Shown here one piece after another: positions 49,141 to 60,974 of a DNA stretch of 64,000 nt. The DNA comes from Sphagnum magellanicum (lineage: Eukaryota; Streptophyta; Sphagnopsida; Sphagnales; Sphagnaceae), in contig CM038911.1 of the NCBI GenBank assembly GCA_021904315.1, positions 21,673,390 through 21,737,389 on the forward strand. Reading direction: 5' to 3'. The notes under the pieces are model-generated. The model had not been told where the DNA came from, searched no databases, and saw only the letters and a program-made list of their open reading frames with translations. A program made the translations under genes and the position numbers. Positions within the stretch are counted from its first letter, which is position 1, and every line of letters begins with the position of its first letter.

Positions 49141-49158
49141 TGGTGACCATACCGTGGA
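49141..49158 (+). other. Element B primer binding site
   Basis: Two bases after the LTR end lies TGGTGACCATACCGTGG. TGG plus the following bases would pair with a tRNA ending GGTCACCA. I cannot name the tRNA with certainty; it is clearly not initiator Met. Confidence 0.6.
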
Positions 49159-50877
49159 TATTGAATCTTAAATTTTTGGTTCATTATCATTCTTATTTGG
49201 ACAAATATTGGTTAGAGCTATTTGAATATACCAAATAAACCGTGGATTAATTATTGTGGTTGTTTGACAAATAAAAAATAAAAAACCAAAATAACATGTA
49301 AATTGCAACTTGTTTATAGTCATTTACAGTATGCCAACAATGTTCACCATGAGTATCAAGAAAATAATGGAATAGGTTTTGTAAAAAAATATTAAAGTGG
49401 GGCATGCAAATAATTCGAAACAACTGGAAAAGCCAAAGATTGACCCAAAAAAGGTTGTGACATTTCATAATGGGGAACAAAATGAATTGGAGGATGTTAT
49501 CAAAAATATTGAACTGGAAACAATACAACCTATTAGAAATCATCCATCAAAACTATGACACATCAAGACTGAACTTGAAACTCCACGAGAACCAATTTGG
49601 GACCCTACAAAAAAAGTAAAAATTTGATACCATGAGATTATTATGACAAGTCCACATGCCAGAGTGAACAAAATTGATTGATTCCATAGGTGAATCGATG
49701 AACTACACTAGTTTCAAGGGAAGGAACCTTTTCATGAAATTTGAAACCTGCAATCTTTGAGGATGAACATTTTGGATGAAAAAAATTCCATCAGAAAATT
49801 CCAGTAACCTTTATTTTTAACATTCGTGTTTCTCCTCGTGCATTTCTAGCTTATACTTTTTGTCAAATTTTAGGTCACCAAATAGACAATTTTTTTTATT
49901 GGTCTAGTCAAGTTATGCCTACATAAATAGTACCGAATGATTATAGACCTTATCTGGTGTTAACACATATTCAAAGTCTGATTCCAAATGTTTAGAATTT
50001 GGTTCATCCTTCAACACTACCAAATGTAGCAAATAGAGAGCCAATTATTCCACCTATCTTTGTATTATTTACCGAAAATGTCATGGAACAAAATTCAGTA
50101 GGTTTTCCAAATTCAATGTATCCTCATGTTAAACCTTATACACCATATTTTGGTTTTGGTTATAGGAACATACCAAATGTTCCTATAATGTGGCCTACTA
50201 AGTCTAATCCCTTACTAACCCCATGGCATCACCAAAACTAGGTTTGGGAATTACACAAGCTAGGATTGTAACAAATTGTAAGGAGCTTTCAGATAAAAAC
50301 GACGATTATTTGGAAAGAAAGCACAACCCCAAGACACCAGGAATCAGTCCTATCAGAAAATCGTACCATGAACAAAGGGGTAAACCATCTTTGATTAGGA
50401 ATGCTGGTTGACTAACTACTAGTGGACATGTTGCACCTATTAGCAACAATGTTGGTGAACCTTTTGACGATGGTGGTAATGGGCTCTCAATAAGTGGTAG
50501 CAGTCCTCCAAGATGCGATAGAAGGGGGTCCTTTAGGAGGTGGAGGTGGCGGTCCTTCAAGAGGTGGTGATAATGGACCTTTAGGAGACCAAAATCCAAA
50601 ACCATACATTGTAAGATTATAGGGCCGTGGATAGGGCCTACCTAGAATCCATGGTACCCTTCATGGTAACTTATCCAACCCCCTATAACACCAAATCCTC
50701 CACCAAGTAGGAAATCCTTACCTTACCCCATTTACATTATGGGAATGGATCCCAATGCTAATGTATGCATTTTTCGTAAGGCCATTCAAGCCAATGGAAA
50801 AAAAATGATGCTGATATTATCAATTTGTTTTGTTTTACACTTCATGATGCCATATCTAAATGGGGAGAAAATTTATT

Positions 50878-51903
50878 TGACATACCCCCACATTCTTTGA
50901 AAGACTCAAATGTGAGTCCAAAAGTGGAAACAATAAAAGGATTGGGGTACATTCCCTAATTTGCAACATTTTGAGGGTAGAAGGGTGTGCTGGAGCTTCA
51001 GGATGGGGATTAGGACGAGTGAAAAATGGGTCAATTATTCACACGAACTTGCATAAACCAAATAATAAGCGTGGTTGGAACACTTTTGGTCATGGACAAG
51101 CCATGGGCATACACGGACTTACAAGACTTACCACGGCCTAAACCTAGGGAAAGCCACCATCTTCCCCCTTATAGTATTTTCTATGATTAGCCATGGGGCA
51201 ATTATTCACACGAACCTGCACAAACCAAACAATAAGCATGGTTGGAACACTCTTGGTGCATAAACGAACCACAAGCATACACGGATTTACAAGATTCACC
51301 ATGGCCCAAACTTGGGGGAAACCACCATCTTCCCCCTTATAATATTCTCTGTAATTAACCATGGGGATTACATTTTGTCCCGAAATTGAAACTTTTTACA
51401 CTTTGGAAGGCCATAATTTCTTGTGCGGACCTCTGATTGAAATGAGGTTTAAAACAAAGTTGTAGCCCTTATTGAGAGCTTTTCAAAGATATGTGACATG
51501 CTACCTACACACAAGTAAATCAAGGCGATTCTTGACTTTTAGTGGTCGAAAGTCAAATTGACAGTTTGACTCCCAACCTTTCTTTCGGCCATAACTTGTG
51601 TTTTAAGTACTCAAATGGGACGTGTGAGCCCATTTCAGACATCTATGTTCCAATAGCTTTCCAATGGTATAAGGAACTTTTCAATCCAATGAGTTTTGAC
51701 CCCCTGCAATTGCTTTTTGAAGACTCAAGAATCCATTAGGACTCCAATTCCCAAAGTGGGAGCCCACTTGGGAGTGTGTGGGTTCATTCCCTTACACCTT
51801 CCTACACTCTCGGGAGCATGAAATGTGACTCCCAACTTGACTCTCGGCCCACACCTTTGCAAACCCTTGCTTTGGTTGTGAGGTTAAGGTTAGGGTTACA
51901 ACA
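50878..51903 (+). mobile_element. Solo LTR, family S, copy 2 (inside element B gag)
   Basis: A 1,026-bp LTR starting TGACATACCCCC and ending GGGTTACAACA, flanked by TTATT on both sides (50873-50877 and 51904-51908). It matches 25492-26312 and 55539-56454. It contains an internal tandem duplication of about 169 bp (about 51029-51197 and 51198-51366), which explains its greater length. Leaving out the LTR and one TTATT rejoins the gag frame without a shift. Confidence 0.9.
51029..51366 (+). repeat. 169-bp tandem duplication inside solo LTR copy 2
   Basis: Both units begin with caattattcacacgaac and end with tagccatgggg or taaccatgggg; the middle carries ccaccatcttcccccttata twice. The other two family copies have this block once. 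Confidence 0.85.
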
Positions 51904-53227
51904 TTATTGAAAGCCCATTTAGTTTACAAATTTGAAAAGCTAGAAGCTACATTCTATAAGCATTACCAAAAAGTACAAATGGATGAGCAAGTGTACATGG
52001 CATTATGAGTGATAAAGCAAGGTGGAGACAAGAAGGTGGACATATACTATGAACATATATTGAAACTAGCAAACTGCCTTCAACATCAAGCAGAAGATAG
52101 TTTGTTGATTACTTTCTTTCAAGTAAGTTTATAACCATATTTTCGGAGAGCCATAGTGGGGTTGAAGATGGACACTTGTTCAAACACAAGAAAGTTGTAG
52201 TTATTTGTGAAAAAGTATGGGAGATGCTAATGAAGACCAAAAATTGTTGGAACCACCAACCAAATAAGAAAAATCTATAAAAGGAAGGAAAATAGATGTG
52301 ATATGCAGTTAATGCAATAAACCAAGACATTCCAAGGACCATTGCCATTGGAATCTAGAAAAATCGAACAATAAACTTAAGGACAAAAAAGAGGTAGTTA
52401 TGAATGGAGTTTTGGCACAACTTGGTGGTACATGAAATAAATTTGGTAACAAAGGAGGTTGTGAAAAAGCAAACAAATCCAATTCCATCATTTACCGTTG
52501 TTTCATCTGCAATTTTGTTGAACATAAAATTTATGATTGCCTTCATAAGGAATTAGCTCAGATAATGTTCAAGGAAAAGGAAAAAACAACTGCACCCAAA
52601 AAGGACGATGTTGTTGTCAACATGGTTTTGGCAGTAACCACTCGTAGTCAGTTACCTAAAAATGTGGTATTCAAGGAGAAAAAATCTTTCAAGAACAAGA
52701 GCTTGATTGATTAACAAGAAGAAGAAAAGTTTCAATGATTGTTTGAAAAAGCAATCAAGGACATACAACAAAAGGAACCACTTGGGGCCAATATACAAAC
52801 TCTAATTAAAGCCAACTTCATTAAGAATTTCAATTTAGATATTGAAAATCAAAATTTCAGATGTATCAAAACTACTGGACTAATCAATTTTACCAATTCT
52901 ACTAGATCTATTGAACCGACTAGTTTTACCAGTTCTACTAGATCTATCAATGCTATCGATTTTACCATAGTTTCCCCCTAGTCCTTTTTCGCCCTATTTT
53001 TGCATCAACTTTATATGGGGTCTCTACTGGAAATATGGGTGTTATTAGTTTTATTAGAAATATTAGACCACCCGATTTTTTTATTATTTTGGAAGATATC
53101 ACGCAACAACTATTAGAAAGTAAACATATCTTTATTTTGGGTTAGCTATTCAAGATCACTTCAAATTTGAAACAATATGTTACTGCCAAGTTGTCTCTAG
53201 AAGAAAAATTGTCATCACATCAAGACT

Positions 53228-53811
53228 TAATTCCGTTATTGTTTTGGCGACGATTGATCTTCACATGGCTGTGATATGGGTTCAAGTGGGCAAAAACATG
53301 GTTGAAAACATCTTGTTGGATGGAGGATTCGGAATGAACATCATGATAGAAGAACTATAGAAATGGTTAGGGCTTCCTAATCCCATCACCGTACACACTT
53401 CAAATTGCAAATCAAACTATCACCAAACCAGTTGGATTCATCAAGGACCTCAAAATCCACATTGATGGGAATCCTTACATTACAATGTTCACGATAATGA
53501 AAAACAATGTTTTGGATTCCAATTATTCCATGTTGTTAAGTCAACCATGGTTGCATAATGCACGTATTACCCATGATTGGGGAAACAACTTAATCACAAT
53601 TAAAAGCAATGGCACGATGCAAACCATCACTATCACCAAACATTTGGATAATAATACCAAATGTCTCATGGTTTTGTTGTGTTATAATCTGATAGAAAGA
53701 GTCATAGACAAGAAAGAAGAAATATTTTTCATAGCAAAACCAAATTTGTTTACATTTGGGACCATCACATTACCAAAATCAAAAAAATTCAGTGTTGCAA
53801 TTTTTATGTAG
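53228..53811 (+). pseudogene. Element B protease region
   Basis: The active-site segment ILLDGGFGMNI is encoded at 53310-53342; D-G-G (in place of D-T/S-G) is known in Tat/Athila-type plant elements, so the Asp is retained. A stop follows within 30 bases. The downstream 108-residue frame (53485-53811) begins MFTIMKNNVLDSNYSMLLSQPWLHNARITHDW, which includes the conserved L-L-x-x-P-W-L protease C-terminal motif. It is decayed but recognisable. Confidence 0.8.
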
Positions 53812-54059
53812 AAATCGGTACAAAGGACCCTACGTTCAACTTTCTACACTTTGAAGGATAGATTTTAGTCGATACTATGCCTACACATATCAAAGTCCAA
53901 GAATTGGACATTGCACGTTGGACATTACTTGAGGATCACCATGTACGACTATTCAATTTGGGAGCTACCAAAAATCCCAGACAATTAAGTTAAATGTGGC
54001 ATTAATTAAACTAGTTGCCACAAATACCAAAGCATTGCTTCAAGAGTATAAGGACATTT

Positions 54060-54930
54060 GTGCATGGAATTATACTAACTTGAAGGGAATTCCACCACGA
54101 ATTGCTCAACATCACATCAAGTTTGACACCACAATCCCACCTATATATTCATCAAGCTGAGTACCAAATGAACCCAAATTATGTTATAGCAGTTAAGCAA
54201 GATTTGGACAAGCTTTTAAGTGCAAGATTCATTGCCCTAGTGGAGGAAGCTAGTTGGCTATTGTCAATTGTCATTTTACCCAAAATATATTATAAGCTTC
54301 AAATCTGCATGGGTTTCCAAGGATTCAATGCTATTACCAAGAAATATCCATATCTTTTACCCTTTACTGAAGAAGTGTTGGACAAAGTGCCGAGTCATGA
54401 GGTTTATTCATTTTTGGATGGATTTTTCGGTTATCACCAAATCATGATTGCCCTTCAAGATAGGTACAAGTTGCATCCATCATTGATTGGGGAGCTCATT
54501 TGGGTGGTCATGTCATTCAAGCTCAAGAATGTTCCACCAACTTATCAACAGGCGGTGAATATAACTTTCAAGGAGTAGCTTGGAATGTTCATGAAACTAT
54601 TCTTAGATGATTTCAACATGTTAAGTGATTTGGACACCCATTTACTAAAATTATGATTATGTTTTGATAAATGTAGAAAATTTGATATAAGCTTGAACCC
54701 TAAAAAATGCATTTTTATTGTGCATTTAGGCATTATATTGGGATACATGGTATCCAAGGAAGGCAATCTATCAAATTTGAAGAAAATTTCAACTATTGTT
54801 CACATGCCTACACCAAAAACACTTAACACCATTCAATTTTTCAATGGCATGGCACAATATTACATGTGTTTTATCAAGGACTTTGATTTCACAATGGCTC
54901 CCATTACTAAATTATTGTGAAAGACAAAAG
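54060..54930 (+). pseudogene. Element B reverse transcriptase
   Basis: The 158-residue frame 54102-54578 contains the RT fingers and palm: VKQDLDKLLSARFIALVE and YSFLDGFFGYHQIMIA (the D of the first catalytic box), then FKLKNVPPTYQQAVN. After one stop, FLDDF (54600-54614) supplies the second catalytic box. The frame 54693-54920 continues with NPKKCIFIVHLGIILGYMVS and the thumb and connection. Some conserved residues are replaced (for example VPPTYQ for A-P-x-T-F/Y-Q). It is interrupted by stops. Confidence 0.88.
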
Positions 54931-54959
54931 TTTTTGAGTGGATGACATAATGCCAACAA

Positions 54960-55390
54960 GCTTGGGAAGAAATCAAGCAATGCTACATGGATGCATCAAT
55001 CTTGATTCCACCTCATTGGGACATCGAGTTTCATGTTCACATAGACATTTTTAATTTGGCAATCAAGGTTTTATTAGCACAAATCCTTGCCAAAAAACAT
55101 GACCAATTAATTGCCTATACATCATGGTTGTTCAACAACACTGAATGAAATTATACAATGACTAAAAGGGAAACACTTGCAATGGTGCATGCTCTCCATA
55201 AATTTCGTCATCACTTATTGGGTAACAAATTCATCTTCTGTGTGGACCATATGGTGTTCTTATACTTGCTTCGAAAAGCCCAAGTTTCAAGGAAAATAGG
55301 AACTTGGCTATTTCTTTTCTTTGAGTATGATTTTTCAATAATTTATAAACCAGGGAGATTTCATTATGTGGTGGATGTTTTATCCTGAAT
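54960..55390 (+). pseudogene. Element B RNase H
   Basis: The segment begins near 54990 (LIPPHWDIEFHVHIDIFNLAIK) and continues with YTMTKRETLAMVHALHKFRHHLLGN, where the E of R-E-x-L-A-M-V is retained. CVDHMVFLYLL follows and is the usual T-D-H-x-A-L-x-Y-L position. It ends FHYVVDVLS (normally N-x-x-A-D-A-L-S). Stops break it. It directly follows RT. Confidence 0.85.
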
Positions 55391-55538
55391 GTTTGATTTC
55401 ACAAAAGAAAATGGAATATTGGACCAAACAACGATTGTTATGTTTTTTCTTTTACAACCGGTGTGGTTATAGGAAATTTTCAAGTACCTCATTACCAGAA
55501 AATTTCTAATTCATTATAGTAAGGAGCAAAAAAAAAAG

Positions 55539-56454
55539 TTATGCACCCCTAAGCTCCTTAATGGACTCAAATGTGAATCCAAACTGAAGATAACGAAAAA
55601 GCAAGGAGTCGAAGCACTCTCCCTGGCTCGTAACACTTTGAAAGGTAGAGGGGCGTGCTAGAGCTCCGGGATGGGACTAAGAAGAGTGACAAACATCAAC
55701 TACTCACACGGACCTGCACAAAACCAACACAAGATGGTTAGTGCATAATTGTAACACTTTTGGTGCTAGGAAAAGCCACAGGTAAACTCGGATTCACAAG
55801 ACTCACCACGGCCCGGACTTGGGGGAAGCCATCACCTTCCCCCTTATAGTATACTTTGTGCCTCTCCATGAGACCCACATCCAAATGGCTTTTTGTCCCG
55901 GGACTCCCAAGTGGGAGTCCCAAAATTGCCAAAGTTGGGATTCTCGCAACTTTGGGGCCCCATAACTTTGTGTGCAGACCTCTGATTGAGATGAGGTCTA
56001 AATCAAGGTTATAGCCCTCGTCGAAAGCTTTTAAACGGTATGTCGTATGCCACCTGCACATAAGGAAATCAGGGTGATTTCGGACTTTTAGTGGTCGGGA
56101 GTCAAATTGCCAATTTGACTCCCGGCCTTTCTTTTGGCCATAACTTGTGTTTCAGATGTCCAAATGGGTCATGTGAGCCCATTTTAAACATCTAAGTTTC
56201 AATATCTTTTCAATGATAAAAAAAAACTCTTCAAGCCATTGGGTTTCGACCTTTACAATCACTCTCTGAACATTCGGGAATCCATCGGGACTCCAATTCC
56301 TAACATGGGAGTTCACTTGGGAATGTGAGGGTTCTTTCCCTCACACTCTTTTGCACTCCCGGGGGCATGAAAATGTGACTCCCGGGCTTAGTCTTGGCTC
56401 GCACCCTAGTAAGCCCTTTACCTTGGTCGCGAGCCCAAGGTTAGGGTTGCGATA
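55539..56454 (+). mobile_element. Solo LTR, family S, copy 3 (inside element B integrase region)
   Basis: A 916-bp LTR starting TTATGCACCCC (the usual TG lost by mutation) and ending GGGTTGCGATA, flanked by AAAAG (55534-55538) and AGAAG (56455-56459), a 5-bp duplication with one mismatch. It aligns with copies 1 and 2 over its length. Leaving it out with one duplication rejoins the pol frame without a shift. Confidence 0.85.
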
Positions 56455-57694
56455 AGAAGTTATCCTTGAGAGCTTTATGTTTTTTTTTGGTACAAGGCAA
56501 ATTATATTGTCACAATCGAGACCAAGCTTTGAGGCATTTCCTTGAAGACTCAAAAATTCCCATAATGTTACAGGAAATGCATGGAGTCAATGGTGGGCAT
56601 TTTTCATCCGAAATCACAATTTGTAAGATCTTATACGTAAAATATTGGTGGCCAACAATGCACAAGTATGTCCTCCAATATTGCCAAGCTTGTGACAACT
56701 ATGAGTGAACAAGGAATCTAATATAAAACAACATAGTGAAACTTGTAATATCATTACCAATAGAACCTTTCACAAAATGGGGATTGGATCTTGTTGGCCT
56801 ACTCAAACCCATAAACAGGTATACCGAAAATAAATATATTTTAGTAGCAACCGACTACACCACCAAGTGGGTGGAAATAAAGACACTATGCACTAATGCA
56901 ACAACTATAACAACAAAATTCACCTATGAATTCATTTTCACATGATTTGGCTATCCGTTTACTTTGGTAAATCATCAAGGCATTCACTTTATCACCGATG
57001 CCATTGAGATTCTATAAACCATTTCTTGTTATCATGGAATACAACCTCAAGCATTTATTACCTGCAAGGTAATGGACAACCAGAATCCACCAACAATGTC
57101 ATTGGTTCATTGCTTACTAAGTTGGTGAATGAGAATTGCATTCATTGATATGAACATCTACACACAAATCTATATGTTTACCACACATCGTCAAGGAAAC
57201 CATTGGACACATTGTTTCAACTTGTTTATGGCCTATACCTTTTGATGCTAACAAAATACATGTTGCCCATGAGTAATTCATATTTTGATTGAAACTTCTT
57301 TCCTACCTGTATTTTAACCAATCGCATGGTAGAATTGGAGCACTTGGATGAAACCCGCAAGGACGTAGTAGAACAGTCAGGTACAAGACAATGGAACACG
57401 ACGTTATGGGCTCAACAAAACCACAAAATTAAGATTTTCTCTATGGGGGACATAGTTATTTAGTTTCCAAAAGGCAGAAAGAAACACATCGAAAAGTTTT
57501 TAAAAAGGTGGTTTGGTCTCCCCAATAATATTGTATTACTTGTCAACATTGACAAGTTTGAACCAAATCCAATTTTGGTGAACATCAACAAGCTCAAACC
57601 TTACAAATATTTGGGAAAAGCTCCTAAAGGATTAAGAGCTACCATTGAAGGGGGAGGAGAACACAAGGAGGAGGACTCACAAAAAGGTTTTTAA
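56455..57694 (+). pseudogene. Element B integrase
   Basis: The N-terminal HHCC zinc domain is seen in 56466-56708 (HGVNGGHFSSEIT, WWPTMHKYVLQYCQACDNYE). The catalytic core starts [12 protein letters not shown] at about 56760 with the first acidic residue in VATDYTTKW. The second position reads NHQGIHF, so the catalytic Asp (normally T-D-N/Q-G) is His. The E-bearing Q-G-N-G-Q-x-E-S-T-N segment is at about 57061-57095 after a frame change. The C-terminal part runs to a stop at about 57692 (WFGLPNNIVLLVNIDKF, then NINKLKPYKY). Loss of the Asp and several stops make it inactive. Confidence 0.88.
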
Positions 57695-58026
57695 TATGGT
57701 TTTACTGAAAACTAAACTACATTAAAAACCGGAGTCAACCAAAAAAAATTTGTTGCTAGCATGGAAAAACTGGAATATAGAACTACTGAACCGAAAGGCA
57801 TTTTCAGTCCATCAAATTTTGGTAGAGACTAATCGAAAAGTTGGCATTCCACCAAAAGACACTTTTCTAACGAAGCAAATGGAATCTTTGGTTCAATGAC
57901 AAATTCCAACCTAAAATTAGCCAAAAATAATTCCAAATTGGAATACCCAATTGATAAATCCACCTTAGAATCAACTTTTGAAACAATTTTTGCAACCAGC
58001 ATTAGGTTTAAGCACCCAAACTTTGG

Positions 58027-58034
58027 TATAAAAG
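58027..58034 (+). promoter_or_regulatory. TATA-like box ahead of the 3' ORF of element B
   Basis: tataaaag lies 82 bases before the ATG at 58116 that opens the 3' reading frame, a spacing suited to a plant promoter. It lies outside the LTR, so it could drive a separate transcript. This is inference; in an AT-rich context chance is a real alternative. Confidence 0.35.
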
Positions 58035-58115
58035 CACAAACTATTTATTCAATTTTTCCTCTTTTTCCACTATTGTTATGTTGCAAAAATTTGTACTAAT
58101 TTCTTATTAGTGAAG

Positions 58116-60924
58116 ATGAGAGGAAACATCAACAAGGAGATGGCAGAAAAGATGAAAAGGGGAGAGAGTTTAGAATCAAAACTGGTTGGTAACTAACCTA
58201 CATTGAAAATTGAACACGAAGACAAAAAGGGAGAGAAAATGGTAGTGACTCTTTTCAATAAAAGAAAGATCATTTTTTCGAAGATGGAAAAGTTCCAATG
58301 ATGGATCATTGGAAGAGATGTAGAATGGGCTCGAGATGTTGACATTTTTAGTTTGTTTGATGTGTAGTTAAGTCCAATCTGACCATTGCTGAAAGAGTTT
58401 ATGTAGGCCATCACATGGTTCAACTCAAAAATTATAGAATTGGTTGTGAAGGGAGTTTTGATTTTCATAACCAAAAAGACAATGGCCAAGATGCTCAACC
58501 TACCAAAAATAAACATTAGCAAATTACTGGCCAAGTTAACCAAGGAAAAAGAAAGAGAAAAAGAGGTGGCCATTTTTAAGAAAATTGTTCCACTAGAAGC
58601 ATTTGTCGACTGAGAAGGATGGAAGGTTTCCCTTCTCAAGGGAATGTATGTAGCTAGATTACTAACATTAATCTAGGTAATTTGGTTGAAGGGCAGCCAA
58701 TTCACCTATGTGGCGAAAAAATTGATGAGTTTTGTGGTGTTGGCTAAATAGGGGGTGAAGGTTAACTGGTCTATTGTAGTCTTTAACAACCTTTATAGCA
58801 GGTTGCAGGATTTGTTTCCACCAACAAAACCTAATGCAAGTAAGGACATCACTGAATTTGGAATTGCCCAAGTTGTAAACATCATGTTTCGAAATTGGTT
58901 TTCAGTGGACTCCACACTCATCCTATTGAAATCAAATGAAGAGGATGAAGGTGCTACTAGACTAATATAAAAAATTTAGGTTGCAAGAAACAATAGCGTT
59001 CCAAGAGAGCATTTTTGGGACGGACCCATTGATGTTGACGAGGAAATGGAAGATGTTAAGGAAATCAATGGGACAAGTACCCAATTGGAAACTTCAAGGC
59101 AACCAAAAATCTCACCCACACTGTTATCAACATTAACATCTTGGAATTTGGGCCGGCTCTGTCCTTAAAATGCCATACCATTGCTAGGGAAGTGCATCCG
59201 ACTAATAGATCACTAGAAACACCAAGTCCACATAAGAAGGGTAGAACGCAGAGTCCAAGTCTAGTTAAATCAAATAACTTTTCGATGCACGATTTCAACC
59301 ATAACCACATTTGATGCTTGTAGGTATTGAAATTTTTGGAAATCTCTTTAGCCAATTGCATCAACATTTGGAAGGAAAGGCAATTTTGGTAGGAAATATA
59401 TCGGAATTATATACTCCATTGGAATACTTTTCCGAAGGATCCATTGCAGAAAGTTTAGGTGAGGTAGTTTGAGATCGTTGCCCCCCTGATATTTCATTTT
59501 CGGTATGGGGTGGATTTTTTCCTTCACTTACTAGAACCAAAAATGTCATAGTCACTTCGATTTTGTCTCCACTAAAGACTTTGGAGGACCATTTACTATG
59601 GTCAAAATAATTTGCCAAGATGATGGGCAACATCTCAACAACTTTTTGGTTGGCCACAACCAAAAAGTATGTTGCAGAAATAACACTACAAAAGAACCTA
59701 TAGGAGGTAATGGACTTGAAAGGCTAGTTGTTACAACTATAGAAAGCCAACCAATAGGTTGTTCTTACCATATAGCATATATACACCGATTTGTAGAACT
59801 TGGAAAACATAAGGAAGAGGGTTCAAGAGTTGGAAATTAAAAATTCCAATTATTGGAACGAGCTATCGGATCTCCACAAAAACCTTACCAAAATTGGTAA
59901 GACGTTGGGCTCCATCAATTTATAACCTGTTAAGTTCAAGTAGGTTATTGAACAAGAGTAAGAGCATGCCAACTAGAAGGCGGTGGAACAATTTTTGACC
60001 TTTATCGAAAAATTATTCATTTTGACAAAAAGGAAGGTAAAATGGTTGTAAGGCTAGAATGCGTTGCTTACCAAAATAACACAAAATTAGTAACTAGAGC
60101 TCCAATAGTCAACTAAAAAAATTTGGTTGCTGCAACAAGATTTGGAGGAGTTATAGTAAAATTCGGGCATTATTCAAGAGGAGTTGGATTCCTTAGTGAA
60201 GGAGATGAGGGGATTGAGGCAAAGGGTGGAGCTCATAGACCTCTACTACCACTGAATGGAAGAATTCGACAACCTCAAAATGGAGTATGCCTTCATGAAC
60301 GTAGAACTTTTAATTTATCAAAAGAAGAGTAAAAGAAGTCAAGTTAAGGCATGGGAGTTTTACAATGAACAAGTCGATGAAATTATCCGATAGGCACTGG
60401 AGTCCTACTAGAAAGACAAGGAATTATACCAACTACATCTCGAGACTTATTGACAAGTGATGTGGCCTTTTGATTCTGACAAAATGCATGTTCATTTTGA
60501 ATCTGCATCTGAATCCAATATGCATAAGAATGAAAAATAGTGTGAAGGCGGAAAGATGGAGGTGGATTTGGTTGTTGCACTAGAATTGTAACTTACCGAA
60601 CCTAAAATAACTTTTGTTATTGGGATTTTTTATTATGTTGCAAAAAATTTCAACGAAGCTAAAGGTGCTACAATCATTCTAGCCTATACCCTTACAAAAG
60701 TTACATCACATTCTGGTGGAACAATTAATCTAATGCTTTCCAACACGACTGTCAAAGATGAGTGTGTAAATCCAATGGTTGAAATCGATATGGAGGAAGG
60801 GATTTCGATTCCGGTATTCTTGGAATCAATTACTACGATTGTACCAAGTCTTGCTGTTGCAACGAAAGATTTAAAAGTAGATGTTAAGGTAGAGGAAACA
60901 AAGGCTACAATTATGGAAGAGTAG
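58116..60924 (+). pseudogene. Extra 3' ORF of element B (sense strand, decayed)
   Basis: Between integrase and the 3' LTR the plus strand reads as one long protein broken by scattered stops. It opens at ATG 58116 (MRGNINKEMAEKMKRG). The middle includes WKVSLLKGMYVARLLTLI, then NWSIVVFNNLYSRLQDLF and TEFGIAQVVNIMFRNW (about 58600-58900). A Glu/Lys/Leu-rich stretch (about 59800-60400, for example ELDSLVKEMRGLRQRVELID) looks like a coiled coil. The C-terminal part (about 60590-60924) ends in an acidic Val-rich tail. It resembles the extra ORFs placed here in Tat/Athila-type plant elements, some of which are related to plant mobile-domain proteins. I see no clear fusion peptide or signal peptide, so I do not call it an envelope gene. 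Its function is unknown. Confidence 0.6.
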
Positions 60925-60961
60925 TGTAGATGGTGTAATTATGAGGACATAATCCCAATTT

Positions 60962-60974
60962 AAAAAATGGATGA
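60962..60974 (+). other. Probable polypurine tract of element B
   Basis: aaaaaatggatga directly precedes the 3' LTR start. This is the expected position of the plus-strand primer, though two T residues interrupt the purine run. Confidence 0.45.

Larger units (their letters stand above)
49800..52715 (+). pseudogene. gag: Element B gag (decayed, split by a solo LTR)
   Basis: Gag frames resume on the plus strand at about 49.8 kb with a proline-rich N-terminus, followed by a Gly-rich linker (about 50510-50570) and the capsid start at about 50750 (PNANVCIFRKAIQANG, then LFCFTLHDAISKWGENL). The frame is cut at 50877 by a solo LTR and continues after 51903 with KFEKLEATFYKHYQKVQMDEQ and NCLQHQAEDSLLITFFQ. 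Two CCHC zinc knuckles lie at 52304-52345 (one position now a stop) and 52499-52540 (CFICNFVEHKIYDC), in the same frame. Multiple stops elsewhere make it non-functional. Residues match the Gag of large plant Ty3/gypsy elements. Confidence 0.8.

Noticed and set aside
58193-59663. Several minus-strand frames of 67-148 codons in the 3' part of element B, suggesting an antisense gene.
   Set aside because: The plus strand shows a collinear, protein-like reading across the same region with recognisable hydrophobic and coiled-coil patterns; the minus frames are shadows.
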